A stretch of 64,000 nucleotides of DNA from an uncultured Hyphomicrobiales bacterium (GCA_903902915.1 CAIUWR010000049.1:1-64000); one strand, 5' to 3'. Counted from the first letter of the stretch, positions 27,670-40,888 are shown. A program made the numbers and translations. The notes: generated by a model from the sequence alone, not told the origin.

Positions 27670-28512
27670 TCAACGCGCGGGCCGCGCCACGCCTTCAAAC
27701 TGCACCCGATACCCCGAGCGAACATTGGGCCAGTAGTCCCAGATGGCGAAATGCTGGGTGCAGCGGTTATCCCAGAAGGCGACCGAATTTTCCCGCCAGC
27801 GAAAGCGCATCTGCCAATGGGGCTTGGCGATATGGGCGAAGAGGAAATTCAGCAACGCGTCGCTCTCGTCACGCGGCAGATCGGTGATGCGCGTCGTGAA
27901 GCCCGCGTTCACGAAGAGCAGCTTGCGGCCGGTTTCGGGATGGCGCGTCACCACCGGATGGATCGCGCTGGGATAAACGGTCGTGCTCTTGTCGAAGAGC
28001 TTGGCCCCGTCATGCTCGGCGGACAGCGGCTCCAGAAAAGCCTTCATGGGCTCGGACAGGGCGTCGTAAGCCGCATAGGCGCTGGCGAACAGCGTATCAC
28101 CGCCGCCGTCGGGAGGCAGGATTTTCTGGATCAGAATCGACCCGTCGGGCGGGATCTCGCTGCAACTCTGGTCGGAGTGCCAGACCTCGCCGGAGATGCG
28201 CTTCGACTTGGCGTCGAAATGCTGCAGGCGGATGGCGGGATAACCTTCAGCGGGCTTGGAGGCCGTGCCCGCGCCGCCCACATGAATATGCACGTGGCCA
28301 AAATATTCGGCGAGGCGCATCTGGTCGGCGAAGCTCAGATCCTGCTCGCGGAAAAAGATGACGCCATATTTCAGGAAAGCGGCGCGCAGACCGGCGAGCT
28401 GCTGGTCGCTGAGCGGCTTCGTCAGATCAATATTGCCGATTTCGGCGCCGATATGGGGCGACGAGGGAGTGATTGTAATCTGATCAGAACTCACGACGGA
28501 CTCTCCATTCAT
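27670..28512 (-). CDS. TauD/TfdA-family Fe(II)/2-oxoglutarate dioxygenase
   Basis: A 280-residue enzyme of TauD size. The iron ligands are His and Asp of WHSDQS (about residue 102) and the distal His in TQHFAIWDY (about 255). The 2-oxoglutarate-binding Arg is in SGYRVQFEG. TauD-like SILIQKILPPDGGGDTLFAS is also present. These enzymes hydroxylate next to a heteroatom, releasing sulfite from taurine or aldehydes from other substrates. It is the last gene of an SBP-permease-ATPase-dioxygenase set with the tauABCD order, so taurine or another sulfonate is the leading guess. I start it at ATG 28512. Confidence 0.92.
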   Translation of the reverse strand: MNGESVVSSDQITITPSSPHIGAEIGNIDLTKPLSDQQLAGLRAAFLKYGVIFFREQDLSFADQMRLAEYFGHVHIHVGGAGTASKPAEGYPAIRLQHFDAKSKRISGEVWHSDQSCSEIPPDGSILIQKILPPDGGGDTLFASAYAAYDALSEPMKAFLEPLSAEHDGAKLFDKSTTVYPSAIHPVVTRHPETGRKLLFVNAGFTTRITDLPRDESDALLNFLFAHIAKPHWQMRFRWRENSVAFWDNRCTQHFAIWDYWPNVRSGYRVQFEGVARPAR

Positions 28513-28589
28513 GACCGCGCGTCCAAGGCTGGCGCAGCGCCTCCGCCCAAAGACTAGCAAATTCAACACAAGCGCGCGAGGCGCCTCAT

Positions 28590-29363
28590 TCAGTCAGCGA
28601 TCGCGAGCTCCGACCAGATCGTCTGGACGAGCGCGCCAAACCGAGGGTCGCCGCGCAGGCTGCGCGGATCTCGAGGCCGTTCGAACCCGCTCTCATGACT
28701 GGCGACGATCCGTCCCGGACCCGTTCCCATCACGATGACGCGATCCGCCAAAGCGACAGCTTCCTCGATGTCATGGGTCACGAAGATGATGCTGCGGCGG
28801 CGCGCTTCCCAGATGCGCAAAAGCTCGCGCCCCATAACGATCTTGGTCTGATAATCGAGCGCGCCGAAGGGCTCGTCCATGAGGAAGATGTCGGGATCAT
28901 AGGCCAGCAGCCGCGCCAGAGACACGCGCTGGCGCATGCCGCCAGACAGAGCGCCCGGATAATGGTTCTCATATCCTTGCAGACGCACGAGCGCGATCAG
29001 CGCCGCAATCCGCTCGGCATGCAGGGCCTTCGGCAACCCCGACAGTTCGCATCCAACAGCGATGTTGCTGGTGACGCTCGCCCAAGGCAGCAATGTATCG
29101 CGCTGGAACATGAAGCCGACCTTCGGCTTCGGCGCGCCCGCTGCGGCGCCGCCAATCTGGATCTGGCCCGAGCGCGCAGGCAACAAGCCGGAAATGACCT
29201 TTAACAGCGTCGATTTTCCACACCCGCTGGGTCCGACAATGGCGACGAACTCGCCCTCGGCCACATCAAGCGACAGATCCGCGATGACCGGCGCGCCCCC
29301 ATGGAAGGCGACAGCGACGTGTTGCAGCGAAAGAGTAGGCGGCGCTTTACTCATGCTGGTCAT
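28590..29363 (-). CDS. ABC transporter ATP-binding protein (nitrate/sulfonate/taurine type)
   Basis: A 257-residue ATPase. Walker A is GPSGCGKST, the Q-loop is in FMFQRDTLLPW, the ABC signature is LSGGMRQRVSLAR, Walker B is DIFLMDEPFGALD, and the H-switch is in FVTHDIEEAV. FMFQ..LLPW is the mark of the SsuB/TauB/NrtD group. Its ATG overlaps the permease stop (ATGA at 29363-29360), so the genes are translationally coupled. Confidence 0.95.
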   Translation of the reverse strand: MTSMSKAPPTLSLQHVAVAFHGGAPVIADLSLDVAEGEFVAIVGPSGCGKSTLLKVISGLLPARSGQIQIGGAAAGAPKPKVGFMFQRDTLLPWASVTSNIAVGCELSGLPKALHAERIAALIALVRLQGYENHYPGALSGGMRQRVSLARLLAYDPDIFLMDEPFGALDYQTKIVMGRELLRIWEARRRSIIFVTHDIEEAVALADRVIVMGTGPGRIVASHESGFERPRDPRSLRGDPRFGALVQTIWSELAIAD

Positions 29364-30166
29364 GCGCGCCACCGGGTCAGCCGATTGGAAACCAGCGCGA
29401 CGACATTGTTCGCCACCATGGCGATGGCGATGAGCACGACAATGCCTGTGAACACGCCCGTGGTGTCGAGCTGGCCGGCGGAGCGCTCGATATACCAGCC
29501 AAGGCCCTTGCTTGAGCCTATCAATTCGCCCACCAGCGCGCCGATCAGCGCGAGGCCGACGCTGATGCGAAACGAGGCCATGATCCAGGTGAGCACCGCA
29601 GGCAACAGCACCCGACGCGCGATGTAGCGATTGCTCGCCCCCATGCTGCGCATCAGGTCGATGGGGTCGCGGTCGAGCGAGCGCACGCCTTCCAGAACAT
29701 TCAGTACGAAGACGAAGACGACCATGGAAAAGGACATCATGACCTTGGCGGGCAGGCCGATGCCGAACCACAGGATGAACAGGGGCGCGAGCGCCACGCG
29801 CGGCAGGCTATAGAGGCCCATGAACAGCGGCTCGGTGATTTGCGCCGCGCGGGTGTAGCGCGCCATCAGCAAGCCGAGCGCGACGCCGATCACCGAGCCC
29901 ATGGCGAGCCCAAGACCCGCCTCGGTCAGCGTGGCCGACATATGCCACGTGAGGTCGCCGCGCTCGGCGAGCACCCACAAACGCTCGCCGATGAGGCTCG
30001 GGCGGCTCGACCAGAAGGGATCGAAAGCATAGGCGCCCGCGATCTCCCAGACGGTCACCACGACGGTCAGGAACAGGGTCTGCTGCACGAACAGGCTTTT
30101 GAAAAATCTGCTTCCAGATCCACGGGCGGCGGACGCCAATGGCGCCGCCGAGGTAGTTTCAAGCAT
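29360..30166 (-). CDS. ABC transporter permease (SsuC/TauC type)
   Basis: A 268-residue inner-membrane protein with about six hydrophobic helices. The EAA-loop region reads DLMRSMGASNRYIARRVLLPAV, the site that docks the ATPase. LPRVALAPLFILWFGIG and GALVGELIGSSKGLGWYIE are typical of sulfonate/nitrate permeases. The gene lies 23 bp after the binding-protein gene and overlaps the ATPase gene. Confidence 0.94.
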   Translation of the reverse strand: MLETTSAAPLASAARGSGSRFFKSLFVQQTLFLTVVVTVWEIAGAYAFDPFWSSRPSLIGERLWVLAERGDLTWHMSATLTEAGLGLAMGSVIGVALGLLMARYTRAAQITEPLFMGLYSLPRVALAPLFILWFGIGLPAKVMMSFSMVVFVFVLNVLEGVRSLDRDPIDLMRSMGASNRYIARRVLLPAVLTWIMASFRISVGLALIGALVGELIGSSKGLGWYIERSAGQLDTTGVFTGIVVLIAIAMVANNVVALVSNRLTRWRA

Positions 30167-30189
30167 GACGCGCTAACTCCAGAGCGGCG

Positions 30190-31152
30190 CTACGGCTGCG
30201 GCAACAGCGCGGAGGCCGAGATTTGCTCATAAGGCACGGCGACCATGGCCGGATCGCTCACCTTTAGCATACGCTGCATCAACGCATAACCGGCAGGCGC
30301 CATATGGCCGTCGGCCGACAGAAGCTTCGGCGCCTCCTCGGCGAGAACCGCCCGCAACTTTGGATCGACCGCCGGATACATCTCTGCCAGCGCGGCGTCC
30401 ACTGCGGGCTTGTTGGTGCGAACCAGGCCCTCCGCCTTGACGACCGCGCGAGCCAGCGCGCGAGCGGTCTCGTCATTGCCCTTGACCCACTTCTCCACCA
30501 CCAGAAGGCCAAGCGCCGGATATTGAAGATCGCGATAGTCCTGCACCAGTTTGAATTTGCGGGAATCGCCGAGGGCGGCCTGCACGTCCGGCGTCGTCAA
30601 CATGCCAGCAGCCACGGCGCCGGTCTCGATGGCGGCGCGCATCGGCCCGCCGGTGCCAACCCCCGTGATCTCGACGTCGCGGTCCGGATTCATGCCCGCC
30701 TCTTCCAGAAAATAGCGAAGCGTATTGTCCGTCAGGCTGCCTGCCGAGGTGATGCCGATGCGCTTGCCTTGCAGGCTCTTGATGTCCGTGACCGGCGAAC
30801 TCGCCAGGGTGACGAGCCCGTAACCATGAAATTCCGTCAAAGCCGCCAGCACAAGTCCGCCCTGGCCGCGTGAGCGCAGACGCACCGCATGGTCGGCCGC
30901 GCAAATGCAGGCCTCGACGCTGCCCGAAGCGAGCGCCTGCACAGCCGGTCCGCCACCCTTGAAATCGACGATCTCGATCTTGAGGTTTTCAGCCGCGAAC
31001 AATCCCTCACGCTGGGCGAGCACGATGGGCAGCGAGCCGATGGAATTTTGCGCCGAGGCGAGGCGCACGGTGGTCTGGGCGAGGCTATGGCCCGTGGTGC
31101 AGACGAGGCTCAGAAGCGCCATGGCGGCGCCGCGCAGGAAGATGGCACGCAT
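30190..31152 (-). CDS. ABC transporter substrate-binding protein (NMT1/THI5-like)
   Basis: A 320-residue periplasmic protein with a signal peptide (about 1-25, ending GHSLAQ). The mature part starts TTVRLASAQNSIGSLPIVLAQREGLF, followed by VDFKGGGPAVQALASGSVEA and LQGKRIGITSAGSLTDNTLRYFLEEAG, all typical of the SsuA/TauA/ThiY group. AGAGG lies about 10 nt before ATG 31152; a longer frame to 31287 would bury the signal peptide. First gene of the four-gene transport/dioxygenase operon. Confidence 0.93.
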   Translation of the reverse strand: MRAIFLRGAAMALLSLVCTTGHSLAQTTVRLASAQNSIGSLPIVLAQREGLFAAENLKIEIVDFKGGGPAVQALASGSVEACICAADHAVRLRSRGQGGLVLAALTEFHGYGLVTLASSPVTDIKSLQGKRIGITSAGSLTDNTLRYFLEEAGMNPDRDVEITGVGTGGPMRAAIETGAVAAGMLTTPDVQAALGDSRKFKLVQDYRDLQYPALGLLVVEKWVKGNDETARALARAVVKAEGLVRTNKPAVDAALAEMYPAVDPKLRAVLAEEAPKLLSADGHMAPAGYALMQRMLKVSDPAMVAVPYEQISASALLPQP

Positions 31153-31505
31153 CCCGATCAAACCTCTCGATGTGCGGCGGCCGGTCGAAGGCCCCCCGCG
31201 AAAACAGTCTTCCCAGACAAGCATGAGCGCATATTGCAACGCAAGATATATCCACGCGCGGCGCGCCGCAACGAACGCGCGCCCCAAGAACCGGCCCGAG
31301 AAGCCCTAGACCCTGCGCCGCGACATAGCGCCGCCATGGCCGCTGCGCGCGTCACTATTGAAAAAGCGCCCATTGACCGCTAGCAACGCAAGGGTTCAAA
31401 TCGCGGTCGCTCCAGAAAAATCCGACGACCGCCTCGATGGAATGCTTGAACGCCTCTGTTGGCTTGGCCTCGCAAAACAGGTGTTTTCCAGAAATGACAG
31501 GCGAC
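31153..31505. other. Divergent intergenic region
   Basis: About 350 bp separates the leftward ABC-transporter operon from the rightward hydantoinase operon. I find no gene, riboswitch or regulator-binding palindrome that I can support. It should hold both promoters. Confidence 0.5.
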
Positions 31506-35136
<3,631 letters not shown>

Positions 35137-35147
<11 letters not shown>

Positions 35148-36822
35148 AACCGACGTTCTGGTGATCGGCGCAGGCGGCGCTGGCATGTATGCCGCGCTTG
35201 AGGCTGCGCGCGCCGGCGCCTCCGTCATCCTCGCCGACCGCAGCCTCATCGGCCGTGGCGGCGCGACCGTCATGGCGCAGATGACCGTGGCCGCAGCGCT
35301 GGGCGAACAAACGCCCGACTCGTGGGAATTCCATCTCGCCGACACGCTCGCCGCAGGGCGGGGCCTCTGCAACGAGACGCTCTCGGCCATGCTCTGTCAG
35401 GACGGCCCCGCGCGCATTCGCGAGATGGACGCGTGGAAAGTCGGCTGGGCGCGCGAGGGCGACCACATCACGCAGATCCATGCGCCGGGCCATGATCGGC
35501 CGCGTTGCGTTTATGTGGATGTGCTCTCAACCGGCCCCGCAGTGTCGCGCACGCTACGCACGCAACTGAATCTGGCCAGCGGCATTCGCCGCATCGGCGA
35601 TCTCGCCATTGTCGATATCGTGGTGCGCGATGGACAGGCTTGCGGCGCCGTCGCCGTGCATCTGTCCAGCGGCGAGACCGTGACGCTGGCGGCCAAATCC
35701 GTCATCATCGCCACAGGCGGCCTGACGCGGCTCTATCGCCGCAACAGCGCCTCCTTCAACATGGGCGGCGATGGCTATGCGCTGGCTTTGCGCGCAGGCG
35801 CTGAACTCATCGACATGGAATTCGTGCAGTTCTTTCCCATCGGCCATCTGGCGCCGCGCCTTGTGGGCATGGACCCGATCATGTGGGATCCCTTCCGCTA
35901 CAAGCTCGGCGGCAAATTGCTGAACGGCGACTTGCAGGAATTCGAAGAGGCTTACGCCAGCGATGGTCGCAATGACGGCAACTATGTGCTGACCCGCGAC
36001 CGCGCCACTTACGCCATTTCGAAGGAAGTGGAGGCGGGCCGCGGCTCGCCCGCTGGCGGCGCTTATCTAAGCTTCCAGCATGTGCCGGACGCGGAGCTGC
36101 GCCGCGCCTTTGGCCCCGTCATCGACAGGCTGGCGGCCAATGGAATCGATCTGACCAAGCAACTCGTCGAAGTCGCGCCCATCGCCCATTACCACATGGG
36201 CGGCGTTCGCGTGGACGCGGCCATGCAGAGCACCATTCCCGGCCTTTACGCTTGCGGCGAGGCCATCGGCGGCGCCAATGGCGCCAACCGCCTGTCGGGC
36301 AACGCCATCACCGAAGCTTTCGTCTTTGGCGCGCGCGCCGGACAAAGCGCGGCGAAGAACGCGCTGTCAGCGGCCTCCCATTGGTCGCATGAGGCAGCGT
36401 CCCCGACGGTCGATCTTCTGCGTTCCGCCGACAAGCGCGACACGCCCAATCTCGCGGTCGCCGTGACTGACTTGCAGGCGCTGATGGCCGACAAGGTCGG
36501 GCCCTTCCGCACGGATGAAAAGCTGCGCGAGGCCATCGTGGAAATCGACCGCATGACGGCGGACCTTGGCGCGGCGCCGCCCTCGTCCGGCATGACTTTC
36601 GATCCTCTGCTGATCGACTGGCTTGACCTGCGCAACATGCTGCAAGTCGCCAAATCCGTCGCCGTACCAGCCCTGGCGCGCACGGAGAGCCGCGGCGCCC
36701 ATCAGCGCGACGATCATCCCGGGCTTGAAGAGGCCTGGACGCTCAACCAGATCATCACCCTCAACGGCGGCGACGTCGCGCTGGAACGCGGCGCATCCAT
36801 TTCGAAAAAGGCCAGCGCATGA
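35137..36822 (+). CDS. Fumarate-reductase/succinate-dehydrogenase-like flavoprotein
   Basis: A 561-residue FAD protein. The dinucleotide fold starts [24 protein letters not shown]. At the place where SdhA/FrdA have His for covalent FAD (SHT..AQ), this protein reads GGATVMAQ, so FAD is probably not covalently held. YHMGGVRVD and [21 protein letters not shown] are the C-terminal family motifs. ATG 35137 has GGGAG 6 nt upstream. Its stop overlaps the start of the 2Fe-2S gene (ATGA), so the two probably form a two-subunit oxidoreductase acting on a product of the hydantoinase-type enzyme. It is not respiratory Sdh: no membrane anchor genes are present. Confidence 0.88.
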
Positions 36823-37154
36823 AGGCGACCCTTGAGATCAAGCGCGGCACGCCCGCAGCTCCCCAGCATGTGGAAACATTCGTTGTTCCCTTCGAGCCCG
36901 GCCAATCGATCCTCGACGGGCTGCGGGCGGTGCGTCACGACACGGATCCCACCCTCGCGTTCCGCTTCGCTTGCATCAACGCCAACGCCTGCAAGGAATG
37001 CATGATGCTGATCGACGGCAAGGTCGATTACGCCTGCACGGTGAAGCTGAAGGAAGGCGTCACCACGCTCGCGCCCCTGCCGAAGAAGGCGCTGGTGCGC
37101 GATCTGGTGACGGAAATCGCGCCGCCGGACGAGCGGCTGCACGGTCGGGGATGA
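36819..37154 (+). CDS. 2Fe-2S protein, SdhB N-terminal-domain-like
   Basis: A 111-residue protein that equals only the N-terminal ferredoxin domain of SdhB/FrdB. FEPGQSILDGLRAVRHDTDPTLAFR precedes the cysteine cluster CINANACKECMMLIDG...YAC, spaced C-x5-C-x2-C-x11-C (one residue longer in the first loop than usual). The domain carrying the 4Fe-4S and 3Fe-4S clusters is missing. With the overlapping flavoprotein gene it forms a minimal flavin plus 2Fe-2S enzyme, likely passing electrons to a soluble acceptor. Its 3' end is 3 bp from the convergent cobU stop. Confidence 0.88.
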   Translation: MKATLEIKRGTPAAPQHVETFVVPFEPGQSILDGLRAVRHDTDPTLAFRFACINANACKECMMLIDGKVDYACTVKLKEGVTTLAPLPKKALVRDLVTEIAPPDERLHGRG

Positions 37155-37157
37155 GGC

Positions 37158-37661
37158 TTATTTCACCTTCAGCGGAAGCCCCGCGATGGTGAGCACGACA
37201 TGGGCGGCCTCGCGCGCCAAGGCCTGATTGAGCGCGCCCAATTCATCGCGAAAGCGGCGCGCCAAAGCATTGTCGGGCACGATGCCAAAACCGACCTCGC
37301 TGCTGACAAGCACCAGCGGCGAGGCGGCGGTGCGGCAGGCGCTGAGCAGATCCTCGCGCGCGGCTGCGATGTCGGCGCCTGACAGCATCACATTGGTCAG
37401 CCACAGCGTCAGGCAATCGACGAGAATCGCACGCGCCTTATCCGCATCGCGGATCGCCTGCGGCAGGGCGATGGGCGCATCGACCGTCAACCAGCCGTGC
37501 GGGCGCCGCGCCTGATGCAGCGCGATGCGCTCGCGCATTTCATCATCATAGGCTTGCGCGGTCGCGATATAGGTCCAGGGCGACGGATGGGCCTCGATCA
37601 ACTGTTCGGCATGGCGGCTCTTGCCCGACCGCGCGCCGCCCAGCACAAGGGTGTAGGTCAT
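37158..37661 (-). CDS. cobU: Adenosylcobinamide kinase / adenosylcobinamide-phosphate guanylyltransferase
   Basis: A 167-residue bifunctional enzyme (CobP in the aerobic nomenclature). It phosphorylates adenosylcobinamide and then transfers GMP to give GDP-cobinamide. The P-loop is LVLGGARSGKSRHAE, followed by YIATAQAYDDEMRERIALHQARR (the guanylylated His is in this block) and VDCLTLWLTNVML. VSSEVGFGIVPDNALARRFRDELGALNQ is the family C-terminal signature. Last gene of the leftward cobB-bluB-cobU set, 80 bp after bluB. Confidence 0.96.
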   Translation of the reverse strand: MTYTLVLGGARSGKSRHAEQLIEAHPSPWTYIATAQAYDDEMRERIALHQARRPHGWLTVDAPIALPQAIRDADKARAILVDCLTLWLTNVMLSGADIAAAREDLLSACRTAASPLVLVSSEVGFGIVPDNALARRFRDELGALNQALAREAAHVVLTIAGLPLKVK

Positions 37662-37741
37662 GGCGGAACCATCCTCTCATAATGTTTTCCAGCGAAGCCG
37701 ACGCGCGGTCGCGTAACGAAAACAGGTCAAACCAGAGCGCT

Positions 37742-38383
37742 TCAACGGATCAGAACATGGTCGGCGGGATTCACACGGTCTTGCCAGCCAAAGCGAACGA
37801 GTTCGGGATCTTCGTGCTCCTCGACGGGATAGCCGACGCATAGATAGGCGATGAGCTTCCAGCCGGGATCGACCTCCAGCGCGGCGGCGACTTCGAGCGG
37901 ATCGAGAATGGACACCCAGCCGACGCCAAGCCCATGAGCGCGCGCGGCGAGCCAGAAGATGGTGATGGCGGAGACGACCGAAAAATCCAGCATTTGCGGC
38001 ATCGTCTTGCGGCCAAGGCCGTGGCCGATCTCGGTTTGTTCATCGCAGAACACCGCAAGATGCACGGGCGCGTCCTGCAAACCCGCAAGTTTCAACCGCG
38101 CATAGGCGCTGGCGCGATCCCCCGTATAGGCGGCCAAGGCGGCGCTGTTGCAGCGTTCGAAATTGGCGCTGACGGCGGCGCGGGCTGGCGCGCTCGAAAC
38201 GCGCACCCAGCGCCACGGCTGGCTATTGCCAACCGAAGGCGAGAGCGCGGTCTGGGTGATGAGGTCATGCAGCAACGCTTCATCGACGGCGTCCGTCTTG
38301 AAGCGCCGCACATCGCGCCGCCACGCCAGCAGCTTGCTGAGGCTGGCGCGAAACGTCGCGTCGAAAGCGTCAGTCGTCACCAT
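37742..38383 (-). CDS. bluB: 5,6-dimethylbenzimidazole synthase
   Basis: A 213-residue flavin-destructase of the nitroreductase fold that cuts FMNH2 with O2 to make the lower ligand of B12. KLLAWRRDVRRFKTDAVDE, the flavin-site PSVGNSQPWRWVRV, and GLGVGWVSILDP are the BluB-specific blocks (WRRDVRRF and GWVSI distinguish it from ordinary nitroreductases). The ATG at 38383 lies inside the 3' end of cobB (14-bp overlap). Its presence implies aerobic B12 synthesis with dimethylbenzimidazole. Confidence 0.95.
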   Translation of the reverse strand: MVTTDAFDATFRASLSKLLAWRRDVRRFKTDAVDEALLHDLITQTALSPSVGNSQPWRWVRVSSAPARAAVSANFERCNSAALAAYTGDRASAYARLKLAGLQDAPVHLAVFCDEQTEIGHGLGRKTMPQMLDFSVVSAITIFWLAARAHGLGVGWVSILDPLEVAAALEVDPGWKLIAYLCVGYPVEEHEDPELVRFGWQDRVNPADHVLIR

Positions 38384-39725
38384 GTTCGCCTCCCTCGTCC
38401 GGCGCAAGCGCCACCACATGAAAGAACGATCCGCTCACATGGCCGCGCCTGCCGCCCGACGGAACAGGCGTCGAACCGTAAGCGTCGCGCGCCATGGCCA
38501 GCGGCGCATCTCGGCCTTGATCGGTGATCGTCGCATAGTGGAACTCGTGGCCGCGCAAACGGGCGCCACGCGGGCCAAGGCAACCATCATGCGCCAGCGT
38601 GACGTCGCGATAGCCAAGGTTCATCTTGCGCGTGGCGAAACTCGTCTTCACATCGAGCAGCCCGGCCATTGGCCATTCATGGCCCGCAGCGTCGATGAGG
38701 CTGGCGCCCAAAGTCATGTAGCCGCCGCACTCGCCATGCACGGGCTTATCGTGGGCGAAGGCGCGCAGGCCCGACAGGAAGTTTTGCGCGTTCGAAAGCG
38801 TCTGCGCATGCAGCTCGGGATAGCCGCCGGGCAACCAGCAGACATCGCAATCAGGCGGGGGCGCTTCATCGCGCAGGGGCGAGAAGGGGATGATCTCGGC
38901 GCCCGCCTTGCGCCAGCCCTCAAGGTGATGCGCATAGACGAAGGAGAAAGCGACGTCGCGGGCCAGCGCGATTCGTCGCCCCGGCGGCGGCAAAGCCAGA
39001 CCCGAATGGGCGGCGGCGGGCCTTGGCGCAAGCGCGGCCGCGCGCACAGCGTCGAGATCCACATGGCGCTCCACAAGATCCGCCATGCGGTCGAGGATCG
39101 CGGCGAGACCTTCGGTTTCGCTCGCCTGCACAAGGCCAAGATGCCGCTCCGGCAGGCTCACCTGCCCATCGCGCGGAATGGCGCCCAGCACCGGAACTCC
39201 CGTGCGCGCGATGGCGTCGGTGACGAGGCGGCGATGCCGCTCGCTGCCGACCTTGTTGAGGATGACGCCTGCGATGGCGATGCGCGGATCATAGCTGACG
39301 CAGCCCTGCACGATGGCGCCCGCCGATTGCGATTGGCCGCTGACGTCCAGCACCAGTAGCACAGGCCAGCCGGTCGCCGCCGCAATATCGACGGACGAGC
39401 CGCTGCGGCCCTCCGGCGCGGGCACGCCGTCGAAGAGGCCCATCAGCCCCTCGCAGAGCGTGAGGTCCGCCTCCCGCCCCGCCTCCACCGCCAGCGCGGC
39501 CAGCAGCGCGGGCTCCATGGCCCAGGCGTCGAGGTTGAGGCTGGAGCGGCCGGCCGCCACGCCGTGAAAGGCGGGGTCGATATAGTCCGGCCCGCATTTC
39601 AACCCGCGCACCCGCACGCCCCGCCGCGCGAAGGCGCGCAACAGGCCCAGCGTCAGCGTGGTCTTGCCGCTGGAGGAGCGGGGCGCGGCGATGACGAGGC
39701 CGGGCGTTCCCTGCAAGACGCTCAT
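38370..39725 (-). CDS. cobB: Cobyrinate a,c-diamide synthase
   Basis: A 451-residue ATP- and glutamine-dependent amidase acting on carboxylates a and c of hydrogenobyrinate. The N-terminal P-loop is IAAPRSSSGKTTLTLGLLRA, followed by CGPDYIDPAFH. The C-terminal glutamine-amidotransferase domain has the nucleophile in HGECGGYMTLG and the His in RGHEFHYA. ATG 39725 has GGAGG 8 nt upstream. It is divergent from cbiD with a 62-bp gap. In the aerobic route this step precedes CobN cobalt insertion. Confidence 0.96.
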   Translation of the reverse strand: MSVLQGTPGLVIAAPRSSSGKTTLTLGLLRAFARRGVRVRGLKCGPDYIDPAFHGVAAGRSSLNLDAWAMEPALLAALAVEAGREADLTLCEGLMGLFDGVPAPEGRSGSSVDIAAATGWPVLLVLDVSGQSQSAGAIVQGCVSYDPRIAIAGVILNKVGSERHRRLVTDAIARTGVPVLGAIPRDGQVSLPERHLGLVQASETEGLAAILDRMADLVERHVDLDAVRAAALAPRPAAAHSGLALPPPGRRIALARDVAFSFVYAHHLEGWRKAGAEIIPFSPLRDEAPPPDCDVCWLPGGYPELHAQTLSNAQNFLSGLRAFAHDKPVHGECGGYMTLGASLIDAAGHEWPMAGLLDVKTSFATRKMNLGYRDVTLAHDGCLGPRGARLRGHEFHYATITDQGRDAPLAMARDAYGSTPVPSGGRRGHVSGSFFHVVALAPDEGGEHGDD

Positions 39726-39787
39726 GCCAGCGCCCTCCACGGAAGAGTTTCTTTCCTGATGGGCGGCGATTCGCTATTGATTCGTCC

Positions 39788-40888
39788 ATGAGCGATCAGC
39801 AACCCGTGCATTTGCGCAGAGGCTGGACCACGGGCGCCTGCGCCACGGCCGCCGCCAGAGCCGCCTATGAGGCGCTGCAGCGCGGCGCTTTTCCCGATCC
39901 CGTCAGCATCGAACTGCCGAACGGCGCGCAAGTCGCCTTCGCGCTGGCGACCACGGACCTTGGCCACGACTTCGCGCGCGCGGGCGTGGTCAAGGATGCG
40001 GGAGACGATCCCGACGTGACCCATGGCGCGCTGATCCTCGCAACGGTGCGCCTCGCCGCCCCCGGAAACGGCGTCACCTTTCGGGCGGGCGAGGGGGTGG
40101 GCACGGTCACGCGGCCCGGCCTGGCGCTGGCGCCGGGGGAGCCCGCCATCAACCCCGTTCCGCGCGAGATGATGCGCAAGGCCATCGCTGAGGCCGCCAA
40201 GGCGCTTGGCGGGCCGGAGGATGTGGAGATCGAAATCGCCATTCCCCGCGGCCAGAAAATCGCCGAACGCACCCTCAACGGGCGCCTTGGCATTGTCGGC
40301 GGCCTGTCGATTCTGGGCACCACCGGCGTCGTCGTGCCCTATTCCTGCGCGGCCTGGATCAGCTCGATTCATCGCGGCATCGACGTGGCGCGGGCGGTGG
40401 GCGCCGACCATCTGGCGGGCGCCACGGGCGACACATCCGAAAAGGCCCTGCAGAGGCATTTCCACCTGCCCGACGTGGCGATGATCGAGATGGGCGATTT
40501 TGCGGGCGGCATGTTGAAATATCTGCGCCAGCATCCCGTGCGCCGCATCACGGTCGGCGGCGGCTTCGCCAAGATAACCAAACTCGGGCAGGGCATGCTC
40601 GACCTGCATTCCAAACGCGGCGCCGTCGATCTGCCCTGGCTGGCGGAGCGCGTGCGCGATGCGGGCGGAAGCGAGGCTTTGGCGCAGGGCGTGCTCACCG
40701 CCAACACCGCCAACGAAGTGCTGGACCGCTGCGCGGCTGCGGGCGTGGACATCGCGGCGGAAGTCGCCCGCTATGGCTGGCATACCGCCGCCAAGGCCCT
40801 GCGCGGTTCGGGCGCGCTGCTCGACGTCGCCATCGTGAACCGCGCGGGCGAGGTGATCGCTTTGACGCAGCCGCAACCTGTGGACTGA
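39788..40888 (+). CDS. cbiD: Cobalt-precorrin-5B C1-methyltransferase CbiD
   Basis: A 366-residue protein with the CbiD signatures LRRGWTTGACATAAARAAYEAL at the N-terminus, VKDAGDDPDVTHGALI, and TGDTSEKALQRHF plus IEMGDFAGGMLKYL further on. CbiD methylates C1 in the anaerobic (early-cobalt) pathway. Here it stands among CobG- and CobN-type genes of the oxygen-dependent route, where CobF would be expected; no CobF-like gene is in the window. It therefore probably supplies the C1-methylation in a hybrid pathway. It is convergent with cobM (5 bp between ends). Confidence 0.95.
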   Translation: MSDQQPVHLRRGWTTGACATAAARAAYEALQRGAFPDPVSIELPNGAQVAFALATTDLGHDFARAGVVKDAGDDPDVTHGALILATVRLAAPGNGVTFRAGEGVGTVTRPGLALAPGEPAINPVPREMMRKAIAEAAKALGGPEDVEIEIAIPRGQKIAERTLNGRLGIVGGLSILGTTGVVVPYSCAAWISSIHRGIDVARAVGADHLAGATGDTSEKALQRHFHLPDVAMIEMGDFAGGMLKYLRQHPVRRITVGGGFAKITKLGQGMLDLHSKRGAVDLPWLAERVRDAGGSEALAQGVLTANTANEVLDRCAAAGVDIAAEVARYGWHTAAKALRGSGALLDVAIVNRAGEVIALTQPQPVD

